Assembly (NCBI RefSeq): GCF_000699445.3 | Contig: NC_067196.1 | Coordinates: 85,736,364-85,800,363 of the forward strand | DNA length: 64,000 bases | Reading direction: 5' to 3' | Origin: Schistosoma haematobium | Taxonomy: Eukaryota; Platyhelminthes; Trematoda; Strigeidida; Schistosomatidae | Shown: piece by piece, positions 21,181 through 31,820 of the stretch | Layout of the letters: each line of letters starts with the position of its first letter | Position numbering within the stretch: the first letter of the stretch is position 1 | Position numbers and translations under genes: made by a program | The notes under the pieces: model-generated | What the model was told of the DNA's origin: nothing | The model's input: the letters and a program-made list of their open reading frames with translations, nothing else | The model's database searches: none

Positions 21181-21414
21181 ATTATGGTCTCACCAAATAT
21201 CCTTACTTACTTGTAAGATTTCCTGATATAGATGTCAAGGTAACTGGGAATAATACGAAACCATAAATCAATTTTTACTTGAAATATATGATTAAATTGC
21301 AGCGATAAGCAAATAAAGCAAGTATCCAGCTCTATAAAGTTTCTTCAAATTATAAAGATAATCTGAATAATTACGTTTTCTAGCTTAAAGTCTATGAATA
21401 GGATAGTCGATGAT

Positions 21415-21795
21415 AAGCAGTGATGCATAATGGCTAGGAGTGGAATCCACAATACACGTTTTGTCTAACTCGGGACAAGCTAGTAGCTATCTGAAAACAA
21501 CAAATAATTGGATAATGAGATGGCGTTTGAAGAGAACAGTATTAGGTTCAAGTTCCGGAGTGGACATCAATTCCAGGATATAGGCACATTCAGCTGAATA
21601 ATCCCAAATAGGATGAAACACGCTTCATCGATTTCGCTCCTACCCACCATCCATTTCTGCTAATAATACTTGTGATGCGAAGTAATGTCGAAGCAATCCT
21701 CATAGGATACACATATGTTAATAAGAGACGGATCAATTGCAGTCCTATCAATCAATGTGAGGATTCATATAACTAATGCAAGATGAATACTGGAA
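21415..21795 (+). repeat. SINE-2 copy with tail
   Basis: CTAGGAGTGGAATCCAC, TTCAAGTTCCGGAGTGGACATC, CAGCTGAATAATCCC..GGATGAAACACGC (core broken), TTTCTGCTAATAATACTTGTG and the tail GGATCAATTGCAGTCC. Confidence 0.72.
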
Positions 21796-21894
21796 GTATG
21801 CTTTAATAAAATAAACAATATATGATACATATGCAAACAGGTATACCTTGTTACACTATATCAGAGGAGAGAGATAGAATTATCAAGTTATTTG

Positions 21895-22090
21895 TCAGAA
21901 TAGAGTGAGTAGTAACGCACCTCATGTATTCCAATCCTAGCCACTATCCATCTCTGCTAATAATGCTTGTAATATAATGCAATATCGAGGCCGTCCGTAC
22001 AACAACCACATATGTCAATAAGAGACGGATCAATTACAGTCCTAACTATCAATGGGTAGATTCAAATAACCAATACAAATAAATTATAGC
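21895..22090 (+). repeat. SINE-2 3' part
   Basis: TAGCCACTATCCATCTCTGC then the SINE-2 tail (GCAATATCGAGGCC, CAATAAGAGACGGATCAATTAC). The ribozyme half is lost. Confidence 0.65.
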
Positions 22091-22488
22091 TAACGCTTTT
22101 CCAGATTTTTCTTTCAAATCTATTTAGATAAAATATGATATAACTTCATTTTAATACATTTTCATTGTTTTTCAGGTATGAAATTATTCTATTTCGTTTG
22201 TTTTGTAGAAATAAGACATTGTGATAGACACGAATGATTTAAACACAATCAAAATGGGAAAACTAAAGTGTGTTATTTTATTCTGCTCAATTCTAATCAG
22301 AATAGGGCTATTCATAGGGCTATTATCAATGAAGCCATATTATCATTATAACTCATTGTTACATAATTCAATGTGTTTGATTACACTATATAAAACAATA
22401 AAGCATATGTAATATATACAATGAATATATAAATAAATAATACAATAATGATGATGTTATACTGAAAAAAAGAAAAAACTATGCTTAC

Positions 22489-22586
22489 TTCTTCCCATTC
22501 ACTAACATAACGAACCAGTCGAGATAATCTTAAAAGTCGTATTAAACTTAAAAGTTTTACAAATCGTAGAAATCTTAGTGCACGGC
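22489..22586 (-). CDS. HCN: HCN-type channel, S4 voltage-sensor exon
   Basis: Seen: 98 nt with acceptor AG at 22587-22588 and donor GTAAGC at 22488. After a split Gly codon it encodes 32 residues starting [10 protein letters not shown] and ending RYVSEWEE, with basic residues spaced every third position. Known: this is the S4 voltage sensor of the HCN family, followed by the S4-S5 linker. The phase (1 nt upstream, 2 nt here) matches the end of exon 23665-23832 exactly, which supports both junctions. The downstream intron of 18818 bp is filled with repeats. Confidence 0.95.
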
Positions 22587-22684
22587 CTATATTTGAAGAA
22601 ATAAACAACAATAAAAAATATACTACTCAATAGGGTTAATCTTTTTTTTAAAGTTAATAATTTAATAAATGAACATTTTTATGT

Positions 22685-23095
22685 GAGGGCCGGGATACTG
22701 CCCGAGTGCCCAAACAGAAGCACGTGGTATTCTTATGGGGCCACACTCCAAGCCTCCTACCCGAAGGTCTGATCTACAAGGTAGTGAAGATGTAGTCCTA
22801 TGGTAGCCGGTGGCTGACAATAGGGTCATACGCCATTTGTTTCCTTAGGATCTTGGGGATCATGTGCACCATTGGTTTCCCGACTCTCCGAGGTGAATCC
22901 TCCTTATCCATCAATTAGGTTAAAGCTCTGGACATTCGCTTTTCGTCCTATTAATTTCGTAAACAACACCCCGGTCGCGAGTAGACAGCGAGTAAGACTT
23001 CTCTGTCAGTGGTTGTATACACGTGGTCATGTGAGAGCATTTAGAGAGAGAGAGAGAGAGAGCTAAGTTTTCCCGCTCTCGGCCATACCAGAGAA
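22685..23095. repeat. GC-rich repeat-like island
   Basis: Base composition jumps well above the background (GGGCCGGGATACTGCCC ... CACCCCGGTCGCGAGTAGACAG ... CCCGCTCTCGGCCATACC) and ends with a (GA)n run at 23045-23063. No known family or protein recognised. It sits between the S4 and S2-S3 exons. It could be the 5' untranslated region of a retroelement. Confidence 0.5.
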
Positions 23096-23384
23096 ATTGT
23101 GGACTATAAGAATATACTCACCAGATATTTTTTTTCATCCCATTATTATTGTCAGATGGGTCTTTTTCAGGAGACTTTAAGATTTTATAAAAATGGAATC
23201 TCGACTAATATGATAAGAGTTATCGGAATTAAAAATAACATTTTAACGGAACTAAACTTGTCATTTAATAAGTTTATGATTGAATCTGTGTTGGTTCTCA
23301 TGATGCCCAGTTATAATTTTTACAAAAATATTCAAGAAAGTAACGTGAGAAAGTTAGGAATGAGATTAGGAAGAAGAAAACACA

Positions 23385-23505
23385 AAATGTTTTCAAGGCA
23401 TTGGATAGCCGTTTCTTTCTTATATGGGACCCCTGAGTAGTGCACAATCACGATTCCATATGTGGGACTCCAACCCAGGATCTATGGTCTCATGCGTGAA
23501 GTATT
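23385..23505 (-). repeat. SINE-1 fragment
   Basis: GGCATTGGATAGCCGTTTC, GGGACCCCTGAGTAGTGCAC and GACTCCAACCCAGGATCTATGG on the reverse strand; core degraded. Confidence 0.65.
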
Positions 23506-23664
23506 GTTCAAGTAGAATATGACTGAGAATTTTGGTAAAACTCTTATGGCCAGGTAATCTGACTCAACCAAAAACAAGTGTTTATCTATAACACGAATTA
23601 CTGAATTGGCAAATAACAACAACGACGACAATATCATAAAGAAAAAGAACTCGATGAAACTTAC

Positions 23665-23832
23665 CAGCGTGAACAAATTGTGTGAAATTTTCATTATCAT
23701 GTAATATAAGATAAATATAATCCAATGGTAATGAGCTTAATAAATCTAGAAGAAACCATGTTTTCAAATATTGTCGTGCAATTTCCTTAGGATTGAGCAT
23801 AATTTCATCTGCAAAATTATTCTTTATTATTC
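23665..23832 (-). CDS. HCN: HCN-type channel, S2-S3 exon
   Basis: Seen: 168 nt with acceptor AG at 23833-23834 and donor GTAAGT at 23664. The translation begins IIKNNFADEIMLNPKEIA, then YLKTWFLLDLLSSLPLDYI, and ends FVHAG. Known: NPK-I---YLK-WF--D--SS-P-DYI is the HCN S2-S3 linker and S3. The start was chosen at the more upstream of two AGs because it restores FRTG-I continuity with the S1-S2 exon. The downstream AG at about 23813 would delete eight residues. The exon enters in phase 1 and exits in phase 1. Confidence 0.93.
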
Positions 23833-23999
23833 CTATAATTTTTGTTGTTGTTGTAAAATGGAATAACAAAGCAATGAAGGCATTGAAGTAGACAATAAGT
23901 TACCATTATACATATATATATGTATATATATCATTAGTTATTGTGTACATTATGAAAAGTTGCTTATGTTTTGAATCTTTTTATAAATGTTAATTAGTA

Positions 24000-24190
24000 T
24001 CAAAAGGGGTTTTGTGGAGATTGTAGTAATTTCAATTGTTGAAATCATGAGTCAATTGTAGCTAGACAACTATGGAAAACTTGGAAGAATTAGAAGGCCG
24101 TTTCGTCCTATTGTGGGACTCCTCAGCAGTGCGCATCCACGATCTCGCCTCGCGAGAGCTTAACCACTAGACTACTAAGCCAACGTTAAT
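24000..24190 (-). repeat. SINE-1 copy
   Basis: Complete 3' tail (CAAAAGGGGTTTTGTGGAGATTG) and a good core on the sense strand (CTGAGGAGTCCCACAATAGGACGAAAC). The bases after the cleavage site have drifted to TTCTAATTC, so stem I is lost. Confidence 0.78.
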
Positions 24191-24432
24191 TACTTTAATC
24201 ATTTTGTAATGTCAGTGCATTTTCAGAACGGAGTATCATCCCATTAAATGTACTATTTCTCTTATGTATATATTACTGATTAATAATAAGCTTTGTATCG
24301 AATATATCAATCCATCTTGAAGTAGGTGAAGTGCATGCGGAAATGAATTTTTTTTTATTTAAAATTTTCTTCTATTTTGACAAATCTTTAAGTTATATTT
24401 AATTCGATAAATCTTTAGTGACCCTAAATTTG

Positions 24433-24808
24433 ACTCCAAGTCGATCGTCGAATGTTTGTTTTCGAAATATACATATCTCCGATTCTCATATATTATCATC
24501 GACTTGAAAGGCGTTTGTGAATAACAGAATTAAATAAGTGAAATACGAAAATGGATTTTTGAATATGTATATTTTGTACAATCGTCGATTGGAACAGACA
24601 ATCAAAGAGGAAGGAAGAGAGAGAAGAAGAGAGAGCAAAGCAAAAAGAAACGACGCTCGGTGAAGAGGGCATGTGAACCAACGCCATTTAGTCAAGCGTG
24701 AATCGTTTTTATAGTCGAACGAAAATAAATTACAGACATGTGATGAATGAGATAAGAAGTGCACACACACGCTTACATAAAAACAATCGAGGTTAATAGG
24801 CGGATAAC
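24433..24808 (-). mobile_element. LTR-like repeat L, copy 1
   Basis: Reverse complement aligns with 53002-53402 and 57191-57323 plus 59790-60104: TTATCCGCCTATTAACC..., CACTTCTTATCTCATTC, GACTATAAAAACG (TATA-like), TCGACGATTGTACAAAATAT and the 3' end GGAGATATGTATATTTCG. The minus-strand open frames here (24486-24770) are low-complexity translations of this repeat. Confidence 0.68.
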
Positions 24809-24819
24809 TGACAAGATCA

Positions 24820-25134
24820 AAACGTGACTATCGTAACCAATGGTTGGAAACTCTTAGTGACATGCCTAAGAATCGATCACAATGGCGTCGGTGTATACAC
24901 TCTCTGCCTGCCCTTAAACTAAGAGACTAAAATGGCTTCATATCTTTCATTCCACGAACTAATTCTTTCTTTCTGTGTTATATCCTTATTACAATCTTTC
25001 TTTTATATATTACTACCTCTGAATTAACTACTTTTGTGAATCCGGTGTTCATCTTGTTGTGTTAATGTGGTATGGCAACTTGGACTGATGGATATATGTG
25101 CCTGGTCCTACTTTGTAGCTGAGTGACTGACTGA
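24820..25134 (+). mobile_element. Non-LTR retrotransposon 3' end (same family as 500-1363)
   Basis: CGTGACTATCGTAACCAATGG through ACTCTCTGCCTGCCCTTAAAC, then the same 3' UTR and a GACTGACTGA tail. About 310 bp, 5'-truncated. Encodes only the last residues of the RT tail (NQWLETLSDMPKNRSQW). Confidence 0.85.
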
Positions 25135-25239
25135 ATAAATTAATCCAGTACTGTGAATCATTTTTGCCTACTTAGTCACTATCTATTCCAGCGTAATTAT
25201 GTATACTAAAATAAGTGACACAATTCAGTACTATTTTAG

Positions 25240-25480
25240 TCAACAAAGAAGTAAGGTGGAGATAACTACACATTCTCTTCGTTGATAGCGATTTCTACAG
25301 CCAACGCAGCACACCAGAACACTCCACTCGACCTCAAGTTTCTGCACCGAACCGCCTCAACTAGCGCCTCCTATACCGCCCCTCCTCAACTGTATTTTCA
25401 GTACTTTAGCCTCTCCGCCTCTTCTTTGACAGTGACGCCAAACGTTATGAGCAAAATTTGTGTGGAGTGACCAATTTATC
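25240..25480. other. GC-rich unassigned stretch
   Basis: A locally GC- and C-rich piece (CAAGTTTCTGCACCGAACCGCC, CTATACCGCCCCTCCTC). An open plus-strand frame exists at 25282-25470 with low similarity to anything I know. It could be a small fragment of an LTR element interior. No function inferred. Confidence 0.3.
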
Positions 25481-25554
25481 ATTTAGAGCAAAATGACAGA
25501 GTAACTTCGTAAAATAAGAAAACTATACATTAAATACACTATTCGTACATCTTT

Positions 25555-25722
25555 TACATGCTTCATGATTCTTTCAATTCCGTCGTTGTCGTAATTACTC
25601 ATTGTTTGTATTCATGTTCTCTTCAATTTGGTTTTTTCAACCTTCTGATTCCGGGCATTCTACACCTGATTGATGTTTCAATAACTTATATCTGTCAACA
25701 TAAGCAGCATACACCACATAAT
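25555..25722 (-). repeat. M element fragment
   Basis: ATTCTACACCTGATTGATG, TTATATCTGTCAACATAAGC and ATACACCACA are the reverse complement of the palindrome end of M. The distal part is missing. Confidence 0.65.
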
Positions 25723-25936
25723 TACATACATCTCTACATAAGCTAGAGTAACTCAGGACCAACATCTGTAACCGTGATACTGGATGATACAAATGATCAT
25801 CCTATAATAAATACCAGTTCTGTCAAGATTCTACTTACTAACAAGGGCAAATTGACACAAAATACCATGCCAGACCACCTTTCCACATCACATCCAATTA
25901 TCTAATATTATCTACTCATTGTTTATAATATTAGAT

Positions 25937-26260
25937 AACTCCGCCTGGAACCCTTCTGGGGCTACTGCCGATCCCAAACCCGGATAGAGGAGGAGGGTTG
26001 GGCATGGGATTAGCGACCACATCCCGCAGAAAACTAACTCGCTAAAAAACGCTAATCCGAAAAAAAAATTTAAACCATTTAAACTCTGCCCCAGGGAGTC
26101 AGGAAGTCTTCATTTAGAATAGTTATGATGACTCATGGTGAAAGCTGAGTTCCTTCGGAGACCACAAGATTAATGCCCAACCAGTGCAACTATTAATTTA
26201 GGTACATGGAATACTCGTACAATATGGGAGACTGAGAGAGTCTTCCAAATTGTTGCAGAA
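25937..26260 (+). mobile_element. RTE 5'-end-only fragment, copy 1
   Basis: RTE 5' leader (AACTCCGCCTGGAACCC ... GGGTTGGGCATGGGATTAGCG ... TAACTCGCTAAAAAACGC). It is followed by the start of the endonuclease (NLGTWNTRTIWETERVFQIVAE at 26195-26260). It stops right after GCAGAA, the same point as copy 2 at 27538-27855. No 3' end is attached. No clear TSD, only TCTACTCA(T/C)T near both sides (25911, 26264). Confidence 0.82.
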
Positions 26261-27110
26261 AAGTCTACTCACTATTACATTATACTCGAATACAGTAAAA
26301 TTAATGATCCATAATATTAAACAAAGTAACTTCCTTAATCATTTTCAATGTCAATCACTTTATCTTTTCTCAAAATCATTCTTCATAAATATACGTGCAT
26401 ATGCATATGCTTTGAATGTTTTGCATTTTCTCAAGACTTATTTCTCTTCAATAGTTGAATAATTGATTGACATTCTATAAATGCAATATATGCATATATA
26501 CATAATTGTTATTGTCTGAAACAATTTTAGATTTATTTAAAAGCATTATCTAATACAATATGTTTTCTTGAATTTTTATCCATTATAAAGTAATTGTTTT
26601 TTATATAAATAATAAAACAATAGGCGAATATAAAAATAAAAATAAAAATCAGAATAGAAGAAGTGGTAATAGGAAGGAAAAGAATGAGTAAACTAGAAGA
26701 AGAAGAAGAAGAAGAAGAAGAAGAAGAAGAAGAAGGCGATGATGACGAAACAGAAGAAGAAGAGGAAATTGTGTAGGATTGTTGATGTAGAGATTAAAAC
26801 TGTAAATAACTAAACAAATTACGTCATGATAGCCAATAACGACGATATTAACAACAGTACGTCAATAATAATAATAATAATGATTAAATGACATAGAAAT
26901 GCATCATACAATAGGTTAGGAAGATCAATATAATTTTTTTTTCACATCATTCGTTATATTCTTTTTCACTTTTTTTTTCTATGAAACATCATTCATCACT
27001 TTAAATACTATTTATTTGTAAGTAGTATTCTAAATAAGAATAATCTGAATTGATCAGTTCTCTAATATAGAAAGAGTTAAAAGGGATAGAATATATGGTG
27101 TCTTATTATT
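26261..27110. other. AT-rich intronic sequence with GAA microsatellite
   Basis: Pure (GAA)n at about 26692-26735 and impure to 26765, plus (AAT)n near 26865. Otherwise no family recognised and no exon. Confidence 0.55.
26692..26765 (+). repeat. (GAA)n microsatellite
   Basis: About 14 pure GAA units followed by GAT GAT GAC and more GAA units. In one frame it would be a poly-Glu run, but no exon context. Confidence 0.85.
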
Positions 27111-27115
27111 ATTAT

Positions 27116-27497
27116 TGATAAGTCTTGCAGATTGAACGCTATATTCGTTTCCTAAGCTATTCTCGTAACCCCTAAGCTAGAACTATACAGCGACCTGAAC
27201 ACGAGAGAGAAGACTCAAAGTATGCGAGAAGTAGTTTACTCCAAGGTTCATTTTAATACAGAAAATACAGGGTTTTTATAATATTTTAAATGTCTTTAAG
27301 TTGCTAGAAGATTCCGGAATGCTACCAAACATAGTAGCAGTGTAGCAGCCAGCCAATCAGAACCTCTGCATGTGACGTTTCGCTTCCTTGATATTTTTGG
27401 CTAAGACTTCAAGTGAAAGCTGATTGGATAAAACGCTTCTTAGTGTTTCCTGATGCTTGCCTGTCTTTTGCAAGCAATTTTCTGGATCACCCCAACA
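27116..27497 (-). mobile_element. Solo LTR, family LTR-B
   Basis: Plus-strand ends TGATAAGTCTTGCAG and CCCAACA, i.e. TGTTGGGG...TTATCA on its own strand. 382 bp, TG...CA. A perfect 5-bp duplication ATTAT flanks it (27111-27115, 27498-27502). The 3' part matches 38400-38476 (GTTCAGGTCGCTG, GAATAGCTTAGGAA). CCAATCAG motifs lie upstream of the promoter region. Confidence 0.88.
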
Positions 27498-27537
27498 ATT
27501 ATTATTATTATTATATCAATAAACCAATTTTTATACT

Positions 27538-27855
27538 AACTCTGCCTGGAGCCCCTCTGGAGCTACTGCCGGTCCCACGTTCAGATAAAGTAGGAGGGTT
27601 GGGCATGGGGTTAACGACCACATCGTGTAGAAAACTAACTCGCTAAAAAAACGCTAACCCGAAAAAAATTATTCAAACCATTTAAACTCTGGAAGTCTTC
27701 ATTTAGAAGAGTTATGATGCCTCATGGTGAAAGCCGAGTTTCTTCGAAATTCACGAGGTTGATGCCACTTCTAACAACCAGAGCAACCATTTATTTAGGT
27801 ACATGGATTACTCGTACAACATGGGAGACTGGGAGAGTCTTCCAAATTGCTGCAG
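27538..27855 (+). mobile_element. RTE 5'-end-only insertion, copy 2, with 12-bp TSD
   Basis: Same leader and endonuclease start as 25937-26260 (LGTWITRTTWETGRVFQIAAE at 27797-27855). Flanked by a perfect 12-bp direct repeat AATTTTTATACT (27526-27537, 27856-27867), so this 5' piece was inserted as a unit. This is unexpected for an element primed at its 3' end. Confidence 0.85.
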
Positions 27856-28369
27856 AATTTTTATACTCATTATATCTACTTAATTTAAACGAAAACTCAT
27901 TAAAACTAAGAAGCAATTCATTTCATGAATGAATATTAGTTAAAAAGATGTTGGAAACAGAAAAAAACAACCAAAAACAGAACAAACAAAATAGGAAAGT
28001 AGAATTAGCTTATTTTTGACCTAATTTAATAATATGTATCAGTGATGATAGACAAATCCATATTGATTGAACATGAATACTTTAAGTGATATCTTGACAT
28101 GTAAAGTCAAGTGAGTAATTATTGACGATTATTATTATCCATTAAGTAATATGAGGATAAATATGATCTTAAGATTATAACTGACAAGTATTAATGCTAT
28201 TGTACTTAACCTAATAAGATTAACTAACATTGGATTATTCGGTTGTTTATCGAAACAATCAAATAATAGTAAATATACCTTAATAGATTGAATTTATACC
28301 AGTTTGCTTATTGTTATTAACGCTAACTATAGATTAACATAAAAAGAAATACACTATTGAGGTATTCTA

Positions 28370-28440
28370 TAGTGAAACAAAACAGCTGTCTAGTGCTTCC
28401 AGGTTCTCAATGATGTTCTAGTTAAGATAGTGATTTAAAC
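28370..28440 (+). repeat. SINE-1 3' fragment
   Basis: GAAACAAAACAGCTGTCTAGTGCTTCCAGG with a degenerate 3' block. Confidence 0.55.
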
Positions 28441-28706
28441 TGTAAAAAGTCTACAATTTCCAAAATACCCATAATAATATGCAAATGATAATCTTGAAAT
28501 TTTTTCTAGCCGATAATAACTACTGACTACGATTTAAAAAACCAAAAACTTTTTTATAGAAAGCCATAAATCATGTATACAGTAGTCTCTTAATACAGAC
28601 TCTACATGAACTGGCATTCAAATACTAAGTTTCATGTGAGTTAATAATGACACCAAATAACCTAATATAAAAGTAGAATCAATACTAACGAGTAATATAA
28701 TCTTAC

Positions 28707-28870
28707 CTGTGCGAAAATTCACGCCAATGTCAATTAGAAATACTGTATCCGATACACAATTGAATACAATCCAATGTATACTTAGATCATCATTAAAGAA
28801 AGAGATTGCCACCGGTAGAATGATAAGATTTGCAATTAACAATAATAACATGATTAAATCCCAATAAAAT
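28707..28870 (-). CDS. HCN: HCN-type channel, S1-S2 exon
   Basis: Seen: 164 nt with acceptor AG at 28871-28872 after a pyrimidine tract and donor GTAAGA at 28706. It encodes [11 protein letters not shown]...LPVAISFF, then [22 protein letters not shown]. Known: FYWDLIM and (A)SDTVFL-D---NFRTG are the HCN S1 and S2 signatures. The entering phase (one base completes a codon, likely Arg) predicts an upstream exon ending in the conserved N-terminal region. I could not find that exon up to 64000, so it lies outside the window or was missed. Confidence 0.95.
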
Positions 28871-28969
28871 CTAAAAGAAGAAAAAAAATCAAAAACATTT
28901 TATCGTACTACATCTTTGATTATTGTAGATATTGTTTCATCAAAATATAATTTATATCAAAGGCCAACC

Positions 28970-29075
28970 TCAGTTGAAGAAATGTTTAAAACCTAGAAGT
29001 ATTAAATAGTTATTTTACCCTATTATGAAACTTCTCAAAAGTGCACATTCATAACGTCTTCAAAGAATCAACGGT
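28970..29075 (-). repeat. SINE-1 fragment, degraded
   Basis: AACCTAGAAGTATTAAATAG, TATTATGAAACTTCTCAAAAGTGC on the reverse strand follow the SINE-1 order. Confidence 0.5.
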
Positions 29076-29104
29076 AACATCACGGACTGACTGAAATCAT
29101 GCTA

Positions 29105-29268
29105 TCCATTAGTTTGAAGGTAGTCAAACACATATGGAGAAATTCGAACACTTCACTTCTATCTGAAGTTTGTGCTGATGATGTCGTTCAGAAGAAGGAT
29201 GAAAGCTCTACGACCGAACCATTCAGCTCAGAGAACAAAACTCCACCAAAAGTAGTCAAAATGTTCTA
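29105..29268 (-). repeat. Unclassified repeat G
   Basis: ATATGGAGAAATTCGAACACTTC ... TGAAGTTTGTGCTGATGATG ... ACAAAACTCCACCAAAA; reverse complement of 16030-16165 and longer at one end. Confidence 0.6.
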
Positions 29269-29277
29269 GATTAAATG

Positions 29278-29755
29278 TATTTATTTATTTATTTGATTAC
29301 ATATATATTGGTACAGGAGTGCGCGGAATGTATATGCGCCACACAAAACAATGAGAATCCAAGAAGAAAAAAAGTGAGGAACGTAAAAACAAATAATGAT
29401 AATAAAAACAATAACGAAGAGATTGGTGTAAGGTAGTGTAATAATAATAATAGCAATAGTAGAGGAACAGAAAGGTACAATCAGACGAAATCTTTCAGTT
29501 AAGGAAGACACAACCAATTTTTATGAAGAAAGTAAAAGAAGGTTACAGCAGGATCGCCACTTGCTTCTATTCTGAGCCATATCTGATAACGTCTCTAGCC
29601 ACTGTGTAGCATCATCTCTCGGACCCCAACCAGGGAGTCGTGAAGGACCGACACAAGCCAGTCCTTTGCAGGTTTCTTTCATACCACGACCCCATGTCAT
29701 ATACTGACCACCTCTCCGCTTTTTCCAATTAGTCCCAGAGTCGGTATGGTGGCAT
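29278..29755 (-). mobile_element. Non-LTR retrotransposon 3' end with (AAAT)n tail
   Basis: Minus-strand reading near 29750-29530 gives WKKRRGGQ, TWGRGMKETCKGLACVG, LPGWGPRDDATQWLETLSDMAQNRSKW. This is the same post-RT tail domain as 912-1166 but a different subfamily. The 3' UTR runs to 29278 and ends in AAATAAATAAATAC. Confidence 0.8.
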
Positions 29756-29872
29756 TATGAGTGTGATAGGTCTTATACTAAAGTGAAATATTTAGCCAAT
29801 GCATTCTAGCTACTAATGATTGTCTCAGTTTATCTCTTTCATGATTTAAACTGTTATTTAGTCAAGTATTAC
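29756..29872 (+). repeat. SINE-1 fragment, degraded
   Basis: GAGTGTGATAGGTCTTATAC, AGCCAATGCATTCTAGC and TCATGATTTAAACTG suggest an old plus copy without its tRNA-like part. Confidence 0.4.
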
Positions 29873-30270
29873 ACATTCACTTGTAAATAAATGTTTTAAA
29901 GCTGAATAATGTCTGTTATATACAATTCTTCACAATCTTCCTGAATTCATACACCTTTCTAATGATCATGTATATACTATTTTGACTTAAGTAATAATTA
30001 AATGAAAATGAAATGCTTAATAAATTTCCAGGTAAAAAGATTTATTATTTACATATTTTAAGATAGTCATTAGTCACGTAATCGTTATCAGCAATAAACT
30101 AAATTCATCTTAACATTATAGTTTTTTGATCAAATGAATTCTTGTATCCTGAATTATATGTTTGGAAGAAAAAAAAAGAGATTGTTAGGAACTGGAAATA
30201 ACACTCATAAATGATGTTTACAATACTAATTTATTAATATATAGGTTTATATATTATGACTTAAAATACT
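29873..30270. other. AT-rich sequence, nothing recognised
   Basis: No repeat family, long frame or exon-like stretch was found. Confidence 0.5.
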
Positions 30271-30282
30271 AGACAGATTCTA

Positions 30283-30996
30283 ATTACTTACTTACGTCTG
30301 TCACTCCTCGTGGAGGAGCATAGGCCACTCAAAAACAATCTTTATCCAACTGTGTCCTGGGCAATCCTTTCCAGTTATTTCTACTTGTTATTCGTCCTTT
30401 TCATATCTGATTCTATTATCCGACGTAATGTGTTCTTTAGCCTTCCTCTTTTCCGCTTCCCTTCAGCATTCCAAGTTGGGGCTTGCCTCGTGATGCAGTT
30501 TGATGATTTCCGTAATGTATGTCCTATCCACCAACTCCATCGTCTTTTCCTCATCTCCTATTCAGATGGAGGCTGGTTTGTTCTCACCCACAGTAGGCTG
30601 TTGCTGATGGTATCCGGTCACTGGATGTTGAGTATCTTGCATAGACAACTATTTATAAATACTTGTGCATTCTTGATGAGAGTTGTAGTAGTTCTCTACA
30701 TTTCAGCTCCGTATAGTAGGACTGTCTATATTGACGTCCGTATTGAAGATTGTGACTTTTAGGTTGGTTGACAGTTGTTTTGAGTTCCATATGTTCTTCA
30801 ATTGTAGGAATGCGGCCCTTGCTTTACCAATGCTCGCCTTTACGCTTGCATCCGATCCTCGTTGTTCATGGATGATGCTTCCCATGTATATGGAAGACTC
30901 CACATCTTTCAGAGGGTCTCTATAAAGTGTGATGGTGTTGGTTTTCACCGTGTTGTATTTGAGGATCTTGCTTTTTCCTTTGTGTATATTGAGGCC
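30283..30996 (-). mobile_element. RTE 3' half, 5'-truncated, with 12-bp TSD
   Basis: Begins (3' end) with TTACTTACTTACGTCTG and ends at the codons for GLNIHKGKSKILKYN. The minus frame 31002-30703 gives the RT thumb (YMGSIIHEQRGSD, SIGKARAAFLQLKNIWNSKQLS), and further codons lie in other frames. TSD AGACAGATTCTA / AGACAAATTCTA at 30271-30282 and 30997-31008 (11 of 12). Dead copy. Confidence 0.88.
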
Positions 30997-31162
30997 AGAC
31001 AAATTCTACCTAACTCATAAAAACCTTACAGTTAAAACCTCATGTCATGTTTTTTATCATTATTAATTTTTACATTCTTATTGTATAGGATGTATGTTAA
31101 TAATGTTAAGCATTTATTTATGAGTTAACTTATATCATATCCATAAAAAGAGTGTAAGTATT

Positions 31163-31440
31163 TGGTGTGTGCTACTTATATTGACATAAGTAGTAGATGA
31201 TGTTAGTCGTGAACAGAAGCTCTGACATCAGAGAGACAAGAGGATCGAACAGTAAAGAATGGAGACAGAATGTAATTTGTATGAAAATGCAAGAACAATG
31301 AAGTCTGAGTTATTTTGAAACAATCGATGGAGATTTTGCAAATTAAGCATTTACTTTATGATTGTTAGATTTTATTAGCAAGTCATGTAATTTTGTGTTA
31401 AATACATTCGATTGTCCCCACCCGTGTTCTGTTCACTACA
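31163..31440 (+). repeat. M element copy
   Basis: TGGTGTGTGCTACTTATATTGACATAAGTAG (palindrome arms CTACTTAT/ATAAGTAG) to GTGTTCTGTTCACTACA. Contains ACAATGAAGTCTGAG and TTTTGCAAATTAAGCATTTA. Confidence 0.8.
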
Positions 31441-31820
31441 AATACTCAAATCTCAAGTCACACTTAACGATAATTTTTTTGGTAGAACATTGAAAATAAC
31501 TACAGTGCAATCATCAATAATGGATAATCTGATGACAACCAACAATGAAAAAATGGAGCATTTGTTGGAGGTAAATGTTTTCAATTTAAAGACAAACGTT
31601 AAAATTAACTTACTCTTATGGGCTTAAGAAACGTCATTGACAATACTATTAAATCAACAGGTTCTAATGTACTTCAAAAAAAAAGTAATTTACGTACAAA
31701 ACCCAAAGAAGATTGTCTAGGATAGCTTATTACATGAATTCAATTTCAAATATGATTTGTTCAAGACTCAGTTGACTTTGTTCTTTTAAAACATTAGGTC
31801 TTTATTTAACATATTCCACC

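Noticed and set aside
24486..24770. Two overlapping minus-strand frames rich in Leu/Ser
   Set aside because: They lie inside the LTR-L repeat and differ between its copies.
26692..26765. Poly-Glu coding potential
   Set aside because: A plain GAA microsatellite without exon borders or neighbouring coding sequence.
30310..30762. 150-codon plus-strand frame
   Set aside because: It is antisense to the RTE 3' half at 30283-30996, which has a TSD and family match.
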